A DNA stretch of 64,000 bases from Pedobacter aquatilis (GTDB taxonomy: Bacteria; Bacteroidota; Bacteroidia; Sphingobacteriales; Sphingobacteriaceae): contig NZ_JAUFPW010000033.1 in assembly GCF_030409415.1 (NCBI RefSeq), positions 124,001 to 188,000 of the forward strand, given 5' to 3'. Shown here one piece after another: positions 44,269 through 52,675 of this stretch. The notes under the pieces were generated by a model that had not been told where the DNA came from, did no database searches, and worked only from the letters and a program-made list of their open reading frames with translations. Numbering within the stretch: position 1 is the first letter of the stretch; every line of letters starts with the position of its first letter. The position numbers were made by a program, and so were the translations under genes.

Positions 44269-45477
44269 ATGAAAAACAGGATTTTTTACCTGGGGCTTTG
44301 CTTCATTGTGGCTATGCTTTTGCCAGGCGCCAGCCATGCCCAAGGGATTTCGGATTCGCTGAACGGGATGCAGGCGGTGCTGGAAAAGGTCTATCAGGAT
44401 ATGATTCCTTTAAGTTCGAGGCTGATTGACGTGTCGAGGGGACTGGCGGGTTTTGGGGCGCTGTGGTACATCGGATCAAGGGTATGGCGGCAGATTGCCG
44501 TAGCTGAAGCAATCGATTTTTATCCGCTGCTGCGCCCCTTTGCCCTTGGGATGGCTATTGTGATGTTCCCGGCGGTCATGTCGCTTTTTAACGGGGTATT
44601 GCAGCCTACGGTTTGGGCAACCGGAGAAATGGTGAAGGATAGTAACAAGGCGATTTTGGTGCTGCTGGCGCAGAAAGAAGCCGCGTTGAAGAAAACGAAG
44701 AAATGGCAGCTGTATGTGGGTGAGGATGGGAACGGGGATCGCGAGCGATGGTACAAGTATACCCATCCTGATGATCCGGACGGCTCGGGTGAGGGAATGC
44801 TGGAATCGGTGAGTAATGATATGAGTTTTTTTATGGAAAAGCAGGGCTACAATTTCCGCAACTCCATCAAGCAATGGATGGCAGAAGTGCTCGAGGTGCT
44901 ATATGCAGCGGCGGCGCTGTGCATCAATGTGGTGCGTACTTTTATCCTTATCGTGCTGACTATTCTGGGACCATTAGTGATGGGCTTTACGGTGTTTGAT
45001 GGATTTCAGCAGAGTCTGACCGTCTGGATTGCAAGGTATGTGAACATTTTCATGTGGCTGCCGATTGCCAATATCCTTGGGAGCATTCTGGGAAAGATTC
45101 AGGAGAATATGCTCAAACTGGACATCTCCCAGATTGGCCAGGAGGGAGAAACTTTTTTTTCTTCCAGTGATGTTGCTTATCTGATTTTTATGGTGATTGG
45201 AATAGTGGCTTATTTCTGCGTGCCGACCGTGGCGAACTACATCGTGCATGCCGGAGGCGGGAATACGATTCTACAGAAAACCAATATGATCGTGTCAAGT
45301 TCGTCCAGGATGGTGAGCTCGGCAGGATCAGCTGGCATGGGCATGGCGGCGGATGCGCTTGGAAATGCGCCCAGACTGATGAGCCAGGGGTATGCCGGGG
45401 CTTCGCAGGGCGATTATTTTCCGGAGGGTAAGTCTGGTGGCAATTCCCATCAGCATGATAAGTTAAGCGGCAAGTGA
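44269..45477 (+). CDS. traJ: TraJ: polytopic inner-membrane conjugation protein
   Basis: 402 residues with an N-terminal signal (cut near SHAQGI). Several membrane segments follow, including LRPFALGMAIVMFPAVMSLF, NVVRTFILIVLTILGPLVMG and YLIFMVIGIVAYFCVPTVAN. The C-terminus is Gly/Ser-rich with a short tail. The topology and motifs fit TraJ of CTnDOT-type elements, a VirB6-like channel protein. It is followed by about 170 nt that hold two decayed copies of a short repeat before traK. Confidence 0.8.
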   Translation: MKNRIFYLGLCFIVAMLLPGASHAQGISDSLNGMQAVLEKVYQDMIPLSSRLIDVSRGLAGFGALWYIGSRVWRQIAVAEAIDFYPLLRPFALGMAIVMFPAVMSLFNGVLQPTVWATGEMVKDSNKAILVLLAQKEAALKKTKKWQLYVGEDGNGDRERWYKYTHPDDPDGSGEGMLESVSNDMSFFMEKQGYNFRNSIKQWMAEVLEVLYAAAALCINVVRTFILIVLTILGPLVMGFTVFDGFQQSLTVWIARYVNIFMWLPIANILGSILGKIQENMLKLDISQIGQEGETFFSSSDVAYLIFMVIGIVAYFCVPTVANYIVHAGGGNTILQKTNMIVSSSSRMVSSAGSAGMGMAADALGNAPRLMSQGYAGASQGDYFPEGKSGGNSHQHDKLSGK

Positions 45478-45480
45478 CGA

Positions 45481-45634
45481 TTGATTTTGGGCTTTGCTGA
45501 AGGCTGAGCTTCCTGCCCCGCCCCAAATTAAGACAATGGAAAACTGATTTTAATATGGGAAAAGGCTTATGGCTGTGCTGAAAGCTGCGCTTCCTGTTCA
45601 GCCCTAGATTAAAACAATAAAAAATTCATTTTAA
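45481..45634 (+). repeat. Tandem degenerate repeat between traJ and traK
   Basis: Two units of about 75-80 nt. They share TGCTGAAGGCTGAGCTTCC (first) versus TGCTGAAAGCTGCGCTTCC (second), and the ends ACTGATTTTAA and TTCATTTTAA. With small frame corrections both read LKA(E/A)LP, like the peptide at 41802-41891. They look like decayed copies of one short gene or element. Confidence 0.5.
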
Positions 45635-45645
45635 GATTTGAGCTC

Positions 45646-46257
45646 ATGTTTACACAATTTAGAAATATAGATACCGCCTTCTCGCACATCAAAAGGTTCA
45701 GCCTCTTTCTGATCCTTGCATGTGTGCTGTTGTCGGGCTTTGCGATATGGAAGAGCTTTCAGGCGGTCAGCGAAATTACCGGTAAGGTCTATATCCTGGC
45801 TAATGGTAAGGCCCTGGAGGCTTTTTCGGCTGAAAGGAAGGACAATGTAGCGGTGGAAATTCGCGACCATGTGAAGATGTTCCATTATTGGTTCTTTACG
45901 TTAGACCCGGATGAAAAGGTGATCGCCTCAAACATCGGAAAGGCTTTGTACCTGGCCGATGGTTCGGCAAAGAAAGAATATGACAATTTAAAGGAAAAGG
46001 GATATTTCACCAATCTGATTTCGGCGAACATTTCTCAAGATATTACCATCGATTCGGTGCTACTGGATATGGCCCAGGAACCTTTTCATTTCAGGTGTTT
46101 TTCCACGCAGCAACTGATCCGCTCGAGCTCTAGGGTTTCAAGGAAACTGGTGACGCAAGGTGATTTGCGAAACGTGTCGCGGTCGGACAATAACCCGCAT
46201 GGGTTTCTGATCGAAAGGTGGGAGACGGTACTAAATCAGGATATCATAAAGCCTTAG
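45646..46257 (+). CDS. traK: TraK-type conjugation protein
   Basis: 203 residues with one N-terminal membrane anchor (FSLFLILACVLLSGFAIW) and a periplasmic domain starting at KVYILANGKALEAFSAERKD. FHYWFFTLDPDEK and CFSTQQLIRSS are typical of TraK of Bacteroidetes conjugative transposons, a VirB8-like subunit. Followed 3 nt later by the TraL-like gene. Confidence 0.82.
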   Translation: MFTQFRNIDTAFSHIKRFSLFLILACVLLSGFAIWKSFQAVSEITGKVYILANGKALEAFSAERKDNVAVEIRDHVKMFHYWFFTLDPDEKVIASNIGKALYLADGSAKKEYDNLKEKGYFTNLISANISQDITIDSVLLDMAQEPFHFRCFSTQQLIRSSSRVSRKLVTQGDLRNVSRSDNNPHGFLIERWETVLNQDIIKP

Positions 46258-46260
46258 GTT

Positions 46261-46506
46261 ATGGGATGGTTAAGGAAAAGAGCAAGTAAAACAAAGCCTT
46301 TGGCGCAGCATCAGGACAAAATTGCTGGCAGCATAGCGCATAAGATATTGGCGTTGCAAAAGCGCACAGCAGCGAAGCTGAATGGCAAGGCCCAAAAAAT
46401 AGGAAAAACGAACGTCATTTGTTTATTAGGGGCGACGCTCATCGGTTTTGCTGGCTACCTGGTCTATATTATCATTAACGCAATATTTTATCGGTCTAAT
46501 TTTTAA
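46261..46506 (+). CDS. TraL-like small membrane protein
   Basis: 81 residues: a strongly basic N-terminal region and one membrane segment near the end (VICLLGATLIGFAGYLVYII). Position between traK and traM is where traL is found in related elements, so a bitopic accessory of the mating channel is the best guess. The assignment rests on order, size and topology; sequence motifs are too short to confirm it. Confidence 0.55.
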   Translation: MGWLRKRASKTKPLAQHQDKIAGSIAHKILALQKRTAAKLNGKAQKIGKTNVICLLGATLIGFAGYLVYIIINAIFYRSNF

Positions 46507-46524
46507 CAATTCAAATCAGATTTT

Positions 46525-47577
46525 ATGAAAACAAAAACAAAAACAAGGGACAAGAGGAAAATCCTCTTGGTATTGCCGCTACTGGTCATGCCATTTCTGG
46601 CGCTGGCATTTTATGCGGGCGGTGGAGGAAGGGCTTCGTTTAGGGGTGCGGTAGCATCCAAGGGCATTAATACCGCGCTGCCTGATGCGAACTTCAAACC
46701 GGAGGGGCCACTGGACAAAATGGGGTTGTATGCAAAGGGCGAAAAGGATAGTTCCTGGTCAGGTGGGATTTCCGGTTTGACCGAGAAAATGGGCTTCGGG
46801 GGAAGGATGGAGGATGAGAAGACAGCTGAGATTAATTTGAAGCTGGAGGCATTGAATAAGGAAATCAATGCTGCACCTACTGATATTGGCGGCAGCAAAG
46901 GCTCAGCGGCCAGCACCGCTTCAAAAAATGGAAGAGATGATATTTCTGCAGACGTGGACCGGCTGGAGCTGCTGATGAAATCCATGAAAGCGGATAAGGG
47001 AGGTGATCCGGAAATGGAGCAGATGAATTCGATGCTGGAGAAATTGCTGGATATCCAGAATCCTGCCCGCGTCCAGCAAAAGTTGGTTTCAAAAATTTAT
47101 GGGGATGGGGCAGAGCGGGAATTTTTGGCGGTGCCGGCAGAGATAGCGGATGGTGGAAAGGTGGTGCAGGGATCAACAGTTAAGCTTCGATTATTGGATT
47201 CAGTTGTGCTGAAGAACATAGTGGTGCCTAAGGGACATCTGGTTTTTGGGCTGTGCAGGCTGGTGAACCAGCGCTTGCTGTTGGACATCAAGAGCATCAG
47301 GTTGAGGGAACTAATCATTCCGGTGGAACTAACGATGTACTCGATGGATGGCATGCCGGGCCTTGAGGCAAGGGATGCGGTGTTTGGTGATGTAGCATCG
47401 GGCGGTGCGGTGGATGCAGTAGGCGGAATCTCGGTTTATGGGATGGATGGCGTGGCAGGGCAGGTAGCGGGTGCGGGACTGGATGCAGCGAAAAGTCTTT
47501 TTTCCAGGAAAGTGCGTGTGGTGAGGGTGAAGCTGAAATCTGGGGAAAAAGTTTTGCTTCGAAACAATCGACCCTAG
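46525..47577 (+). CDS. traM: TraM: VirB10-like conjugation protein
   Basis: 350 residues. One N-terminal membrane segment (ILLVLPLLVMPFLALAFYAG), a flexible Gly/Ser/Ala-rich and acidic middle (about residues 30-160), and a C-terminal beta-rich domain with KLRLLDSVVLKNIVVPKGH and GLCRLVNQRLLLDIKSIR. This is the layout of TraM in Bacteroidetes elements, which spans the periplasm like VirB10. TraN, its usual partner and next gene, is not present downstream. Confidence 0.85.
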   Translation: MKTKTKTRDKRKILLVLPLLVMPFLALAFYAGGGGRASFRGAVASKGINTALPDANFKPEGPLDKMGLYAKGEKDSSWSGGISGLTEKMGFGGRMEDEKTAEINLKLEALNKEINAAPTDIGGSKGSAASTASKNGRDDISADVDRLELLMKSMKADKGGDPEMEQMNSMLEKLLDIQNPARVQQKLVSKIYGDGAEREFLAVPAEIADGGKVVQGSTVKLRLLDSVVLKNIVVPKGHLVFGLCRLVNQRLLLDIKSIRLRELIIPVELTMYSMDGMPGLEARDAVFGDVASGGAVDAVGGISVYGMDGVAGQVAGAGLDAAKSLFSRKVRVVRVKLKSGEKVLLRNNRP

Positions 47578-47783
47578 TGTCTGAACTAAAGCCAAGGTAG
47601 TAATGGCTGATTGATGGGAAGTGTAAGACTATCTGGTGCCAATGAACGATGGGGAATTTTGGGAAAGTTAAGGGTATTTTTTTCGTTGTCGAGAAAAGCA
47701 AAAGTGGTATATACTTAATAGGATTAATGGAAGCGGGGACAATCAAACCTGAGCGATCGGGAATCTGGCCCCATTAAAAAAAA

Positions 47784-48785
47784 ATGATTATGGATGCAAA
47801 GAATTTAGAAAACCTTAAGGCCGAGATGACTAAGCTCGGCTTTACTGACGATTTGATTGGCCAGATGGAGGCCAAAATGGCGGCGAATGAGCCGCGCTTT
47901 ATTTTGTATGATGAAGTGCAGTCCGAAAAGGGAAGAGTGGAGATGGCGCTGCACTTTAACCAGTCCAGGACCTCGGAATATTATTATTTCAACAAGTTTG
48001 ATCTGGTTAGGGAAACCCAGCCGCCACTGGCACCGGGCGAGAAGTATTTTGTTTCTGCTCAGCGCCAGGGTGAGGAGGTGGTGCTGAAGGAATTTGAGAT
48101 GCCTAGCCTGGCGGTTAAGGAATTCAATACCCGTATGGAAGCATCAAAGGATATACGCGGGGCGGCGCAGTTGTATGTAGGGGTTAGTTTGCAGGATTCC
48201 AGGGAACTGGCGACGATGGGCGACGGGAAATTGATCAACATTGATAAAGAATTTTATAAGACGCTGAAGAACCCTTCGCCAGGGCAGACCTTTTACGTGG
48301 AGCAGGGAACCGGGTTTTCCCTTTCGCAAGGCCTTAACCTGCTTGCGGGCCGTTCGGTCTACAGGGAGGACATGCTCAATGTGCAGAAGAACGAATATAC
48401 TGCATGGGCGAAACTGGACTTTGATGGACCCAGGGATAAGAGTGGGAATTTTCCGATGAAAACTTTCAGTGAAGGCTATGGTTATGATCTCTCAGCGGTG
48501 CTGGACAGGTTTAATTTCAGGGAGCTGGCAACTTTGGATAAACGTGCCGATGTGGAGACAGCGCTCAGGAACGGGGACAGGGCGGTGGTCACTGTAAATA
48601 TTGCCGGGAAAAAAGAGGCGATACTGGCTGAGGCGGTTCCGGAATTCAAGCAGGTCAACCTGTATTCACTGGAGGGTAGATCGATAAAAAGAGAGCAGTA
48701 CCTTAAGCCTGAGCAGGTAGCCGAGGTATCTGCCGGTAAGGAAAAGACCAATAAAAAAGAGCAGGAGCAGGGTTTGGGCGTTTAA
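47784..48785 (+). CDS. Element-associated protein of unknown function
   Basis: 333 residues, no signal peptide or membrane segment, so cytoplasmic. The N-terminus has a short helical segment (NLKAEMTKLGFTDDLIGQM) and the middle reads LYVGVSLQDSRELATMGDG. The C-terminal part (NIAGKKEAILAEAVPEFKQVN, in pieces, and SLEGRSIKREQYL) recalls the DUF3945-type proteins of Bacteroidetes mobile elements, but I cannot confirm membership. It is about 200 nt behind traM, so possibly a separate unit, together with the histone-like gene that follows. Confidence 0.45.
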   Translation: MIMDAKNLENLKAEMTKLGFTDDLIGQMEAKMAANEPRFILYDEVQSEKGRVEMALHFNQSRTSEYYYFNKFDLVRETQPPLAPGEKYFVSAQRQGEEVVLKEFEMPSLAVKEFNTRMEASKDIRGAAQLYVGVSLQDSRELATMGDGKLINIDKEFYKTLKNPSPGQTFYVEQGTGFSLSQGLNLLAGRSVYREDMLNVQKNEYTAWAKLDFDGPRDKSGNFPMKTFSEGYGYDLSAVLDRFNFRELATLDKRADVETALRNGDRAVVTVNIAGKKEAILAEAVPEFKQVNLYSLEGRSIKREQYLKPEQVAEVSAGKEKTNKKEQEQGLGV

Positions 48786-48843
48786 GGTATTTTGATAAAT
48801 TAGCGGGCAGATAAAGAGATTCAACCTATTAAATTTTAATGCA

Positions 48844-49020
48844 ATGGAAAATTTTGGAAAAGTAAAAGAGCTGATTGCCTCGGTTGAGGCTGATGTGGTG
48901 AAGTTTTATGAGAATGGGAACGCTGCTGCGGGAACGCGTGTTCGCAAAGGTATGCAGGAGCTGAAAAACCTAGCTCAAGCCATTAGAGCTGAGGTTACTG
49001 AAAAAAAGAACGCAAAATAA
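48844..49020 (+). CDS. Histone H1-like DNA-binding protein (58 residues)
   Basis: Encodes MENFGKVKELIASVEADVVK followed by FYENGNAAAGTRVRKGMQEL and a basic Lys-rich end. This closely follows the Bacteroidetes histone H1-like (Hc1-type) small proteins, whose cores read ELIA..EAD..KFYEKGN.AAGTRVRKGMQELKNLAQ-like; the usual long Lys/Ala tail is absent. It likely compacts or coats DNA. The reading frame is intact, from ATG 48844 to TAA, and has the GC-rich codon use of the element. A direct repeat TTTTGATAAATT flanks the gene (48790, 49030). A terminator follows. Confidence 0.8.
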   Translation: MENFGKVKELIASVEADVVKFYENGNAAAGTRVRKGMQELKNLAQAIRAEVTEKKNAK

Positions 49021-49043
49021 ATCTCAGTGTTTTGATAAATTGT

Positions 49044-49079
49044 AAAGCTTCCGGCCATTAGTCGGAAGCTTTTTTTGTT
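49044..49079 (+). terminator. Rho-independent terminator after the histone-like gene
   Basis: Stem AAAGCTTCCG (49044-49053) and CGGAAGCTTT (49063-49072), then TTTTTG. Strong and typical. Confidence 0.85.
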
Positions 49080-49466
49080 TCTGCTGTTTTTTCGTTTGAA
49101 AAAAGAGTTGGGAGATGAAACATTTTCCGGTAAACGGAGTTTGTATTTCGAGAGCGTTAATTTAAATGAGCGGGAAAGGCCTTTGGTTTTTTCCGCTTTC
49201 TTTTTTGAAGCTTCAGCAGGTTATGATTTGATGTAGAGTAATTAGACGAATACCCAGGCAATATTTATCCTGAAATCCAGTTCAGCAGAGTCAGCCTAGG
49301 CCAGGTGCAGGTTTGTTTTAGATTAGATTTTGTCCTGACCGAGTAAAGAAACTATATCATTTTCTTGCTGGGATTATCTCGGGCGTTTTACGGGCTGTCC
49401 ACTATATCTTTTGCGATGTTGGAAGGATGCCGCTGCCATCCCTAACGCAATTATTCTTAGTTTGTA
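49080..49466. other. Gap between the histone-like gene and the zinc-finger gene
   Basis: No gene supported. A weak hairpin (AGCGG near 49169-49173 and CCGCT at 49193-49197 followed by TTCTTTTTT) may be a second terminator. The stretch near 49390-49460 contains phrases that I recall as common intergenic sequence in this group, but it was not verified. Confidence 0.4.
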
Positions 49467-49868
49467 TCAGAGTTCAGCCTGCTTGGGGTTCATCACTATC
49501 ATGATCTTTCCATCTTCCAGTTCACGCCATCCGTGGTCATAGATGAAATGATAGGTACCTGCGTTTGTGGTGAGGATGCTGGTGTAATACTTGAAGTTAA
49601 ATTCCTTATCAACCAGATAAAACCTGCCTACTGAGGTTGGTCCGTTGTGCCGGGTGACTTCTGTTTTGAGGATCTTGTAATTACGTTTCAGGATGGCGTT
49701 GATCTGGGCGATGAAGAGCGGCTCGTACCAGCTGTCAATGCCCTTTCTTTTTCTGTTGCCTGCATTGCGGCAGTTATCGTTACAGTATTTCTTATCGCGC
49801 CTGCCAAAGAGTTCCTTTCCGCAGGTGAGGCATTCAAAGGGCGAGAAGTTTGGGTCAAATCCGCTCAT
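49467..49868 (-). CDS. Small zinc-finger-like protein of unknown function
   Basis: 133 residues. The N-terminus holds CLTCGKELFGRRDKKYCNDN followed by Cys, giving four cysteines in a CxxC...CxxxC arrangement typical of a treble-clef or zinc-ribbon site. The rest is an unassigned alpha/beta domain ending in KIMIVMNPKQ. Such proteins are often carried by Bacteroidetes mobile elements. It is divergent from the next gene, and the 116-nt region between them holds an inverted repeat. Confidence 0.55.
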   Translation of the reverse strand: MSGFDPNFSPFECLTCGKELFGRRDKKYCNDNCRNAGNRKRKGIDSWYEPLFIAQINAILKRNYKILKTEVTRHNGPTSVGRFYLVDKEFNFKYYTSILTTNAGTYHFIYDHGWRELEDGKIMIVMNPKQAEL

Positions 49869-49889
49869 GTCTGATAATCAGTATTATAT

Positions 49890-49913
49890 CCGTTTTAAAA
49901 ACGTTTAAAACGG
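49890..49913. promoter_or_regulatory. Inverted repeat between divergent genes, possible operator
   Basis: Arms CCGTTTTAA (49890-49898) and TTAAAACGG (49905-49913) around AAACGT. It lies between the divergent zinc-finger and DUF3276-RadC genes, a usual place for a repressor site. Further ACGGTT repeats follow to about 49939. No regulator is identified. Confidence 0.45.
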
Positions 49914-49984
49914 TTAAATAGTTTTCGATACGGTTATTAGTTTGCTTCCTTGCCAATTTTGTGCTGTATTAAAACCATATTGTT

Positions 49985-50560
49985 ATGTTAGCAAACGTAT
50001 TGATGAGTGAAAGCTTTTCGTCCTCAGAAAAGCGCCACTATTTTCTCGATTTCAAGAAAACTGCAAAACAGAGTAAGTTCATACAAATCTCCCGTAGCGA
50101 TCAGCAGCCTGACGGTTCTTACCAAAGGAGCTTTGTGATAGTTTTCGAAGAAGATTTCCATTTCCTGATCTCCGCGATGTCCTCGCTCTTCCACCACTCA
50201 GCATACCTTGATGAAAAAGGAAAGACCGCTAAGGATATACTTCAGGGGAAGATCTTGGAGCGGAACCGTGGCATTCCGAGCTGGGACCCATCTAAAAAAC
50301 CGAGGGAAAAACTTTTTGAGCACGGGTTGGACGTACTCAGCGATAGCGAGCTGCTTGCTATACTGATTGGTTCGGGAAGCCCCGGAGAGGATGCGGTGGC
50401 ACTTTCCTATAGGATGCTAAAGGGGTTTGGCGGACTTTCGGGTCTTATCGGTAAGGACATTTCGGCCTTAAGCAGCTTTAACGGTATTGGGCCGGCTAAG
50501 GCGGCGACAATAATTGCTGTGATGGGTATCGCCGAGCGCCTTTTCCAAGAGAGGTCTTAA
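49985..50560 (+). CDS. DUF3276 (PUR-alpha-like) domain fused to RadC N-terminal domain
   Basis: 191 residues. Residues about 17-80 (KRHYFLDFKKTAKQSKFIQI, then a charged FEEDFHFLISAM) match the DUF3276/PUR-alpha-like pattern, a nucleic-acid-binding fold. Residues about 95-190 match the N-terminal UPF0758 region of RadC, with helix-hairpin-helix signature REKLFEHGLDVLSDSELLAI and FNGIGPAKAATIIA. The C-terminal MPN/JAB domain of RadC, with its metal-binding His residues, is missing; the frame closes cleanly after ERLFQERS. So this looks like a designed fusion of two DNA-binding parts rather than a truncated RadC. Its role is unknown, perhaps single-strand handling during transfer. Confidence 0.7.
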   Translation: MLANVLMSESFSSSEKRHYFLDFKKTAKQSKFIQISRSDQQPDGSYQRSFVIVFEEDFHFLISAMSSLFHHSAYLDEKGKTAKDILQGKILERNRGIPSWDPSKKPREKLFEHGLDVLSDSELLAILIGSGSPGEDAVALSYRMLKGFGGLSGLIGKDISALSSFNGIGPAKAATIIAVMGIAERLFQERS

Positions 50561-50797
50561 ATTATTTTTTTCAATCGAAACGGAAAGAAAGGCTGCGAAT
50601 ATCGCGACCCCTGCTGGCTGCGCACGCATAATGGCCGGCGGTGCCGTCCACCCTTCGGGACTTATAGTGCTTCGTCCAGCTTAAAGGGTCACGGTTTTCA
50701 TTGCTTTCTTTTTTTCCGTTTTTTCTTTTGAAAAAATTCTTTTGAACTGGCGGAAAGGGGAAGCAAGAGTTTAAAAGTTTTACTTAAAACCACGAAG

Positions 50798-51160
50798 ATG
50801 GAAATTATCACAGGAAGGCTGACCGCAGACGCGGAAGTCAGGGAGGTATCAGAAAGTACCAAATTAGTAGGCTTTACAATAGCTGTAAACCACAGCTATA
50901 TGAGCGGTGAGCAGCGTCGGGAGATCGCGAGATTTTTTGAATGCAGTTATTGGAGAAATTCAGGGATCGCAGAATTTCTGAAAAAGGGCGATGTCGTGCA
51001 GGTGTTCGGGCACGTGGGCTGCAGGGCTTACGTGACCAAGGACGCCGAGGCAGCCGCGGCGCTCATCTTCCGGGTTTCAGAAATCAAGCTTTTTAGTTCT
51101 GGCGCAAAGCAACCGAAAATAGGGGAGCCTAGCAGTGAAACGGGTGATCTATCATTTTAA
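50798..51160 (+). CDS. ssb: Single-stranded DNA-binding protein (element-borne)
   Basis: 120 residues with an OB-fold start (MEIITGRLTADAEVREV), FTIAVNHSY, ARFFECSYW and a short C-terminal tail ending DLSF, an approximation of the acidic DDIPF tip that recruits partner proteins. Shorter than a chromosomal SSB and probably carried for protection of transferred single strands. Followed 35 nt later by the DUF932 gene, a usual pairing in Bacteroidetes elements. Confidence 0.85.
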   Translation: MEIITGRLTADAEVREVSESTKLVGFTIAVNHSYMSGEQRREIARFFECSYWRNSGIAEFLKKGDVVQVFGHVGCRAYVTKDAEAAAALIFRVSEIKLFSSGAKQPKIGEPSSETGDLSF

Positions 51161-51195
51161 TTAATCCCATTATTCAAGCACCAAATATTATAGTC

Positions 51196-52260
51196 ATGGC
51201 ACATAATTTAAATTTCAACGAGGATACACAAAAACACGCTTTCTTTTCGGTAAAGGAAAAAGCTTGGCACGGGCTGGGCACTATAGTAGATAGTTACCCA
51301 ACTTCAGCAGAAGCGCTAAAGTTCGCAGGGCTGGATTACACCGTTGTAAAACGTCCGATCTTTACCCTGGACAATCTCAATAACGAATTTAGTCAGGGGG
51401 AGATCCTGCCGGCGGAAGCAGGGGTTGAGGTTCCAAACTTTTTCGCAACCATGCGCACCGACACCGAACAGGTGCTCGGGGTAGTGGGCAAGGATTACAG
51501 CGTGGTGCAGAATATCGACGCGTTTTCTTTTTTCGATAGTATCATAGGCGGAGGGGATGGCATCCAGTATGAGACCGCAGGCGCGCTCGGAAAGGGAGAA
51601 CGAATTTTTATCACCGCAAAGCTTCCCTCATATATCCGCGTAGGTGCTGATGACCTCATCGAGCAGTATCTCTTTTTAACCACTTCGCATGACGGGGGCG
51701 GGAGCATCACAGCAGCATTTACGCCCGTTCGTATCGTCTGCAACAATACGCTAAATGCGGCAATGCGCAACCATAAGAATGCAATCCGCATCCGCCACAG
51801 CTCGGGAGCAGGAGATAGACTCAAACAGGCGCACGCCCTTATGGGCATATCGAGTAATCTCGCGGGCGAAATTGAAGAGATTTTTAATCATTGGGCGAAA
51901 GTCCGTATTTCTGACGGAGAGATTAAAAAACTCGTGCAGGTTGCCATGTCGCCAAATAAAGAGGTCTTGCAGAAGCTGCAACAAGGAGCCGATGACGAAA
52001 ATTCGGCTGTTTATAGAAACATTGTCGATGAAGTCTACAGCTACGCAATGGGCAACTGCACCCAGCAAATGGCAACTACCGCGGGAACAGTATTTGGGGC
52101 CTATAACGCAGTCACGGGATATTTTCAGAATGTGCGCAGATTCAAGGATGGAGAAGCGAAATTCAAATCTATCACAGAGGGGACAGCCAAGCAACGGGCA
52201 CAGGTTGCATTTGACCTTTGCGTTGATTTTGCAAGCAAAGGGACTTTACAATTCAATTAA
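51196..52260 (+). CDS. DUF932 phage/plasmid-like protein
   Basis: 354 residues. Characteristic phrases are WHGLGTIVDSYPTSAEAL near the N-terminus, VGKDYSVVQNIDAFSFFD, FTPVRIVCNNTLNAAMRN and RIRHSSGAGDRL. These match the DUF932 family (phage/plasmid-related TIGR03299 type), frequent in Bacteroidetes elements next to SSB. The biochemical role is not established. A hairpin follows the stop codon. Confidence 0.85.
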   Translation: MAHNLNFNEDTQKHAFFSVKEKAWHGLGTIVDSYPTSAEALKFAGLDYTVVKRPIFTLDNLNNEFSQGEILPAEAGVEVPNFFATMRTDTEQVLGVVGKDYSVVQNIDAFSFFDSIIGGGDGIQYETAGALGKGERIFITAKLPSYIRVGADDLIEQYLFLTTSHDGGGSITAAFTPVRIVCNNTLNAAMRNHKNAIRIRHSSGAGDRLKQAHALMGISSNLAGEIEEIFNHWAKVRISDGEIKKLVQVAMSPNKEVLQKLQQGADDENSAVYRNIVDEVYSYAMGNCTQQMATTAGTVFGAYNAVTGYFQNVRRFKDGEAKFKSITEGTAKQRAQVAFDLCVDFASKGTLQFN

Positions 52261-52266
52261 ATTATC

Positions 52267-52290
52267 TGGGGCGGGAATCCGCCCCACTTT
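52267..52290 (+). terminator. GC-rich hairpin after the DUF932 gene
   Basis: Stem TGGGGCGG (52267-52274) and CCGCCCCA (52279-52286), loop GAAT, followed by CTTTTAG. The T-run is short, so it may attenuate rather than stop transcription into the next gene. Confidence 0.6.
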
Positions 52291-52306
52291 TAGTCCAATA
52301 ATACAG

Positions 52307-52540
52307 ATGAAAATGAAGAGTGGCAAAGAACGTAGTATAACGAAAAAGATCAATTTAGCGCTCAGGCTCTTGCAGAGCCTGGAAGAAATGGAGCTTTCCA
52401 AAAATGATGCATTTGAGGTGCAGATCGCCAAAGGGCTGCTTATGGGAATCATAAAATACAGCGGCTATAAAGCAAAATACCATTGGCTATTTGGTATCCG
52501 TCTTTTGAAGGTGCCAGCACCGAAATCCTCTCAACAATAA
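52307..52540 (+). CDS. Small protein of unknown function behind DUF932
   Basis: 77 residues from ATG 52307. Sequence is basic and helical (TKKINLALRLLQSLEEMEL, AFEVQIAKGLLMGIIKY), without signal or membrane segment. It lies in the same frame as a much longer open frame that runs back through the DUF932 gene; only this part is a credible gene. Similar short proteins are seen at this position in related elements, but no function is known. Confidence 0.5.
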   Translation: MKMKSGKERSITKKINLALRLLQSLEEMELSKNDAFEVQIAKGLLMGIIKYSGYKAKYHWLFGIRLLKVPAPKSSQQ

Positions 52541-52602
52541 TTTAAAAGGTGAGATTTAATTTACGACTAGAAAAGAATTATTTTCCAAATACAGAATTTT
52601 TA

Positions 52603-52632
52603 GTGCAGTCCTGAAGGGACTACACTTTTTCC
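52603..52632. terminator. Hairpin between convergent genes
   Basis: Stem GTGCAGTCC (52603-52611) and GGACTACAC (52617-52625), one mismatch, then TTTTT. It can end the rightward operon; the leftward integrase gene ends at 52676. Confidence 0.65.
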
Positions 52633-52675
52633 GCACTCCACGTTTAATAGAGCTGAGGTTAACGCATCCTTGGTA

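Noticed and set aside
51755..52540. 261-codon frame through the DUF932 gene
   Set aside because: The first part is antisense-free overlap in another frame of a well-supported gene; only the last 77 codons from 52307 look real.
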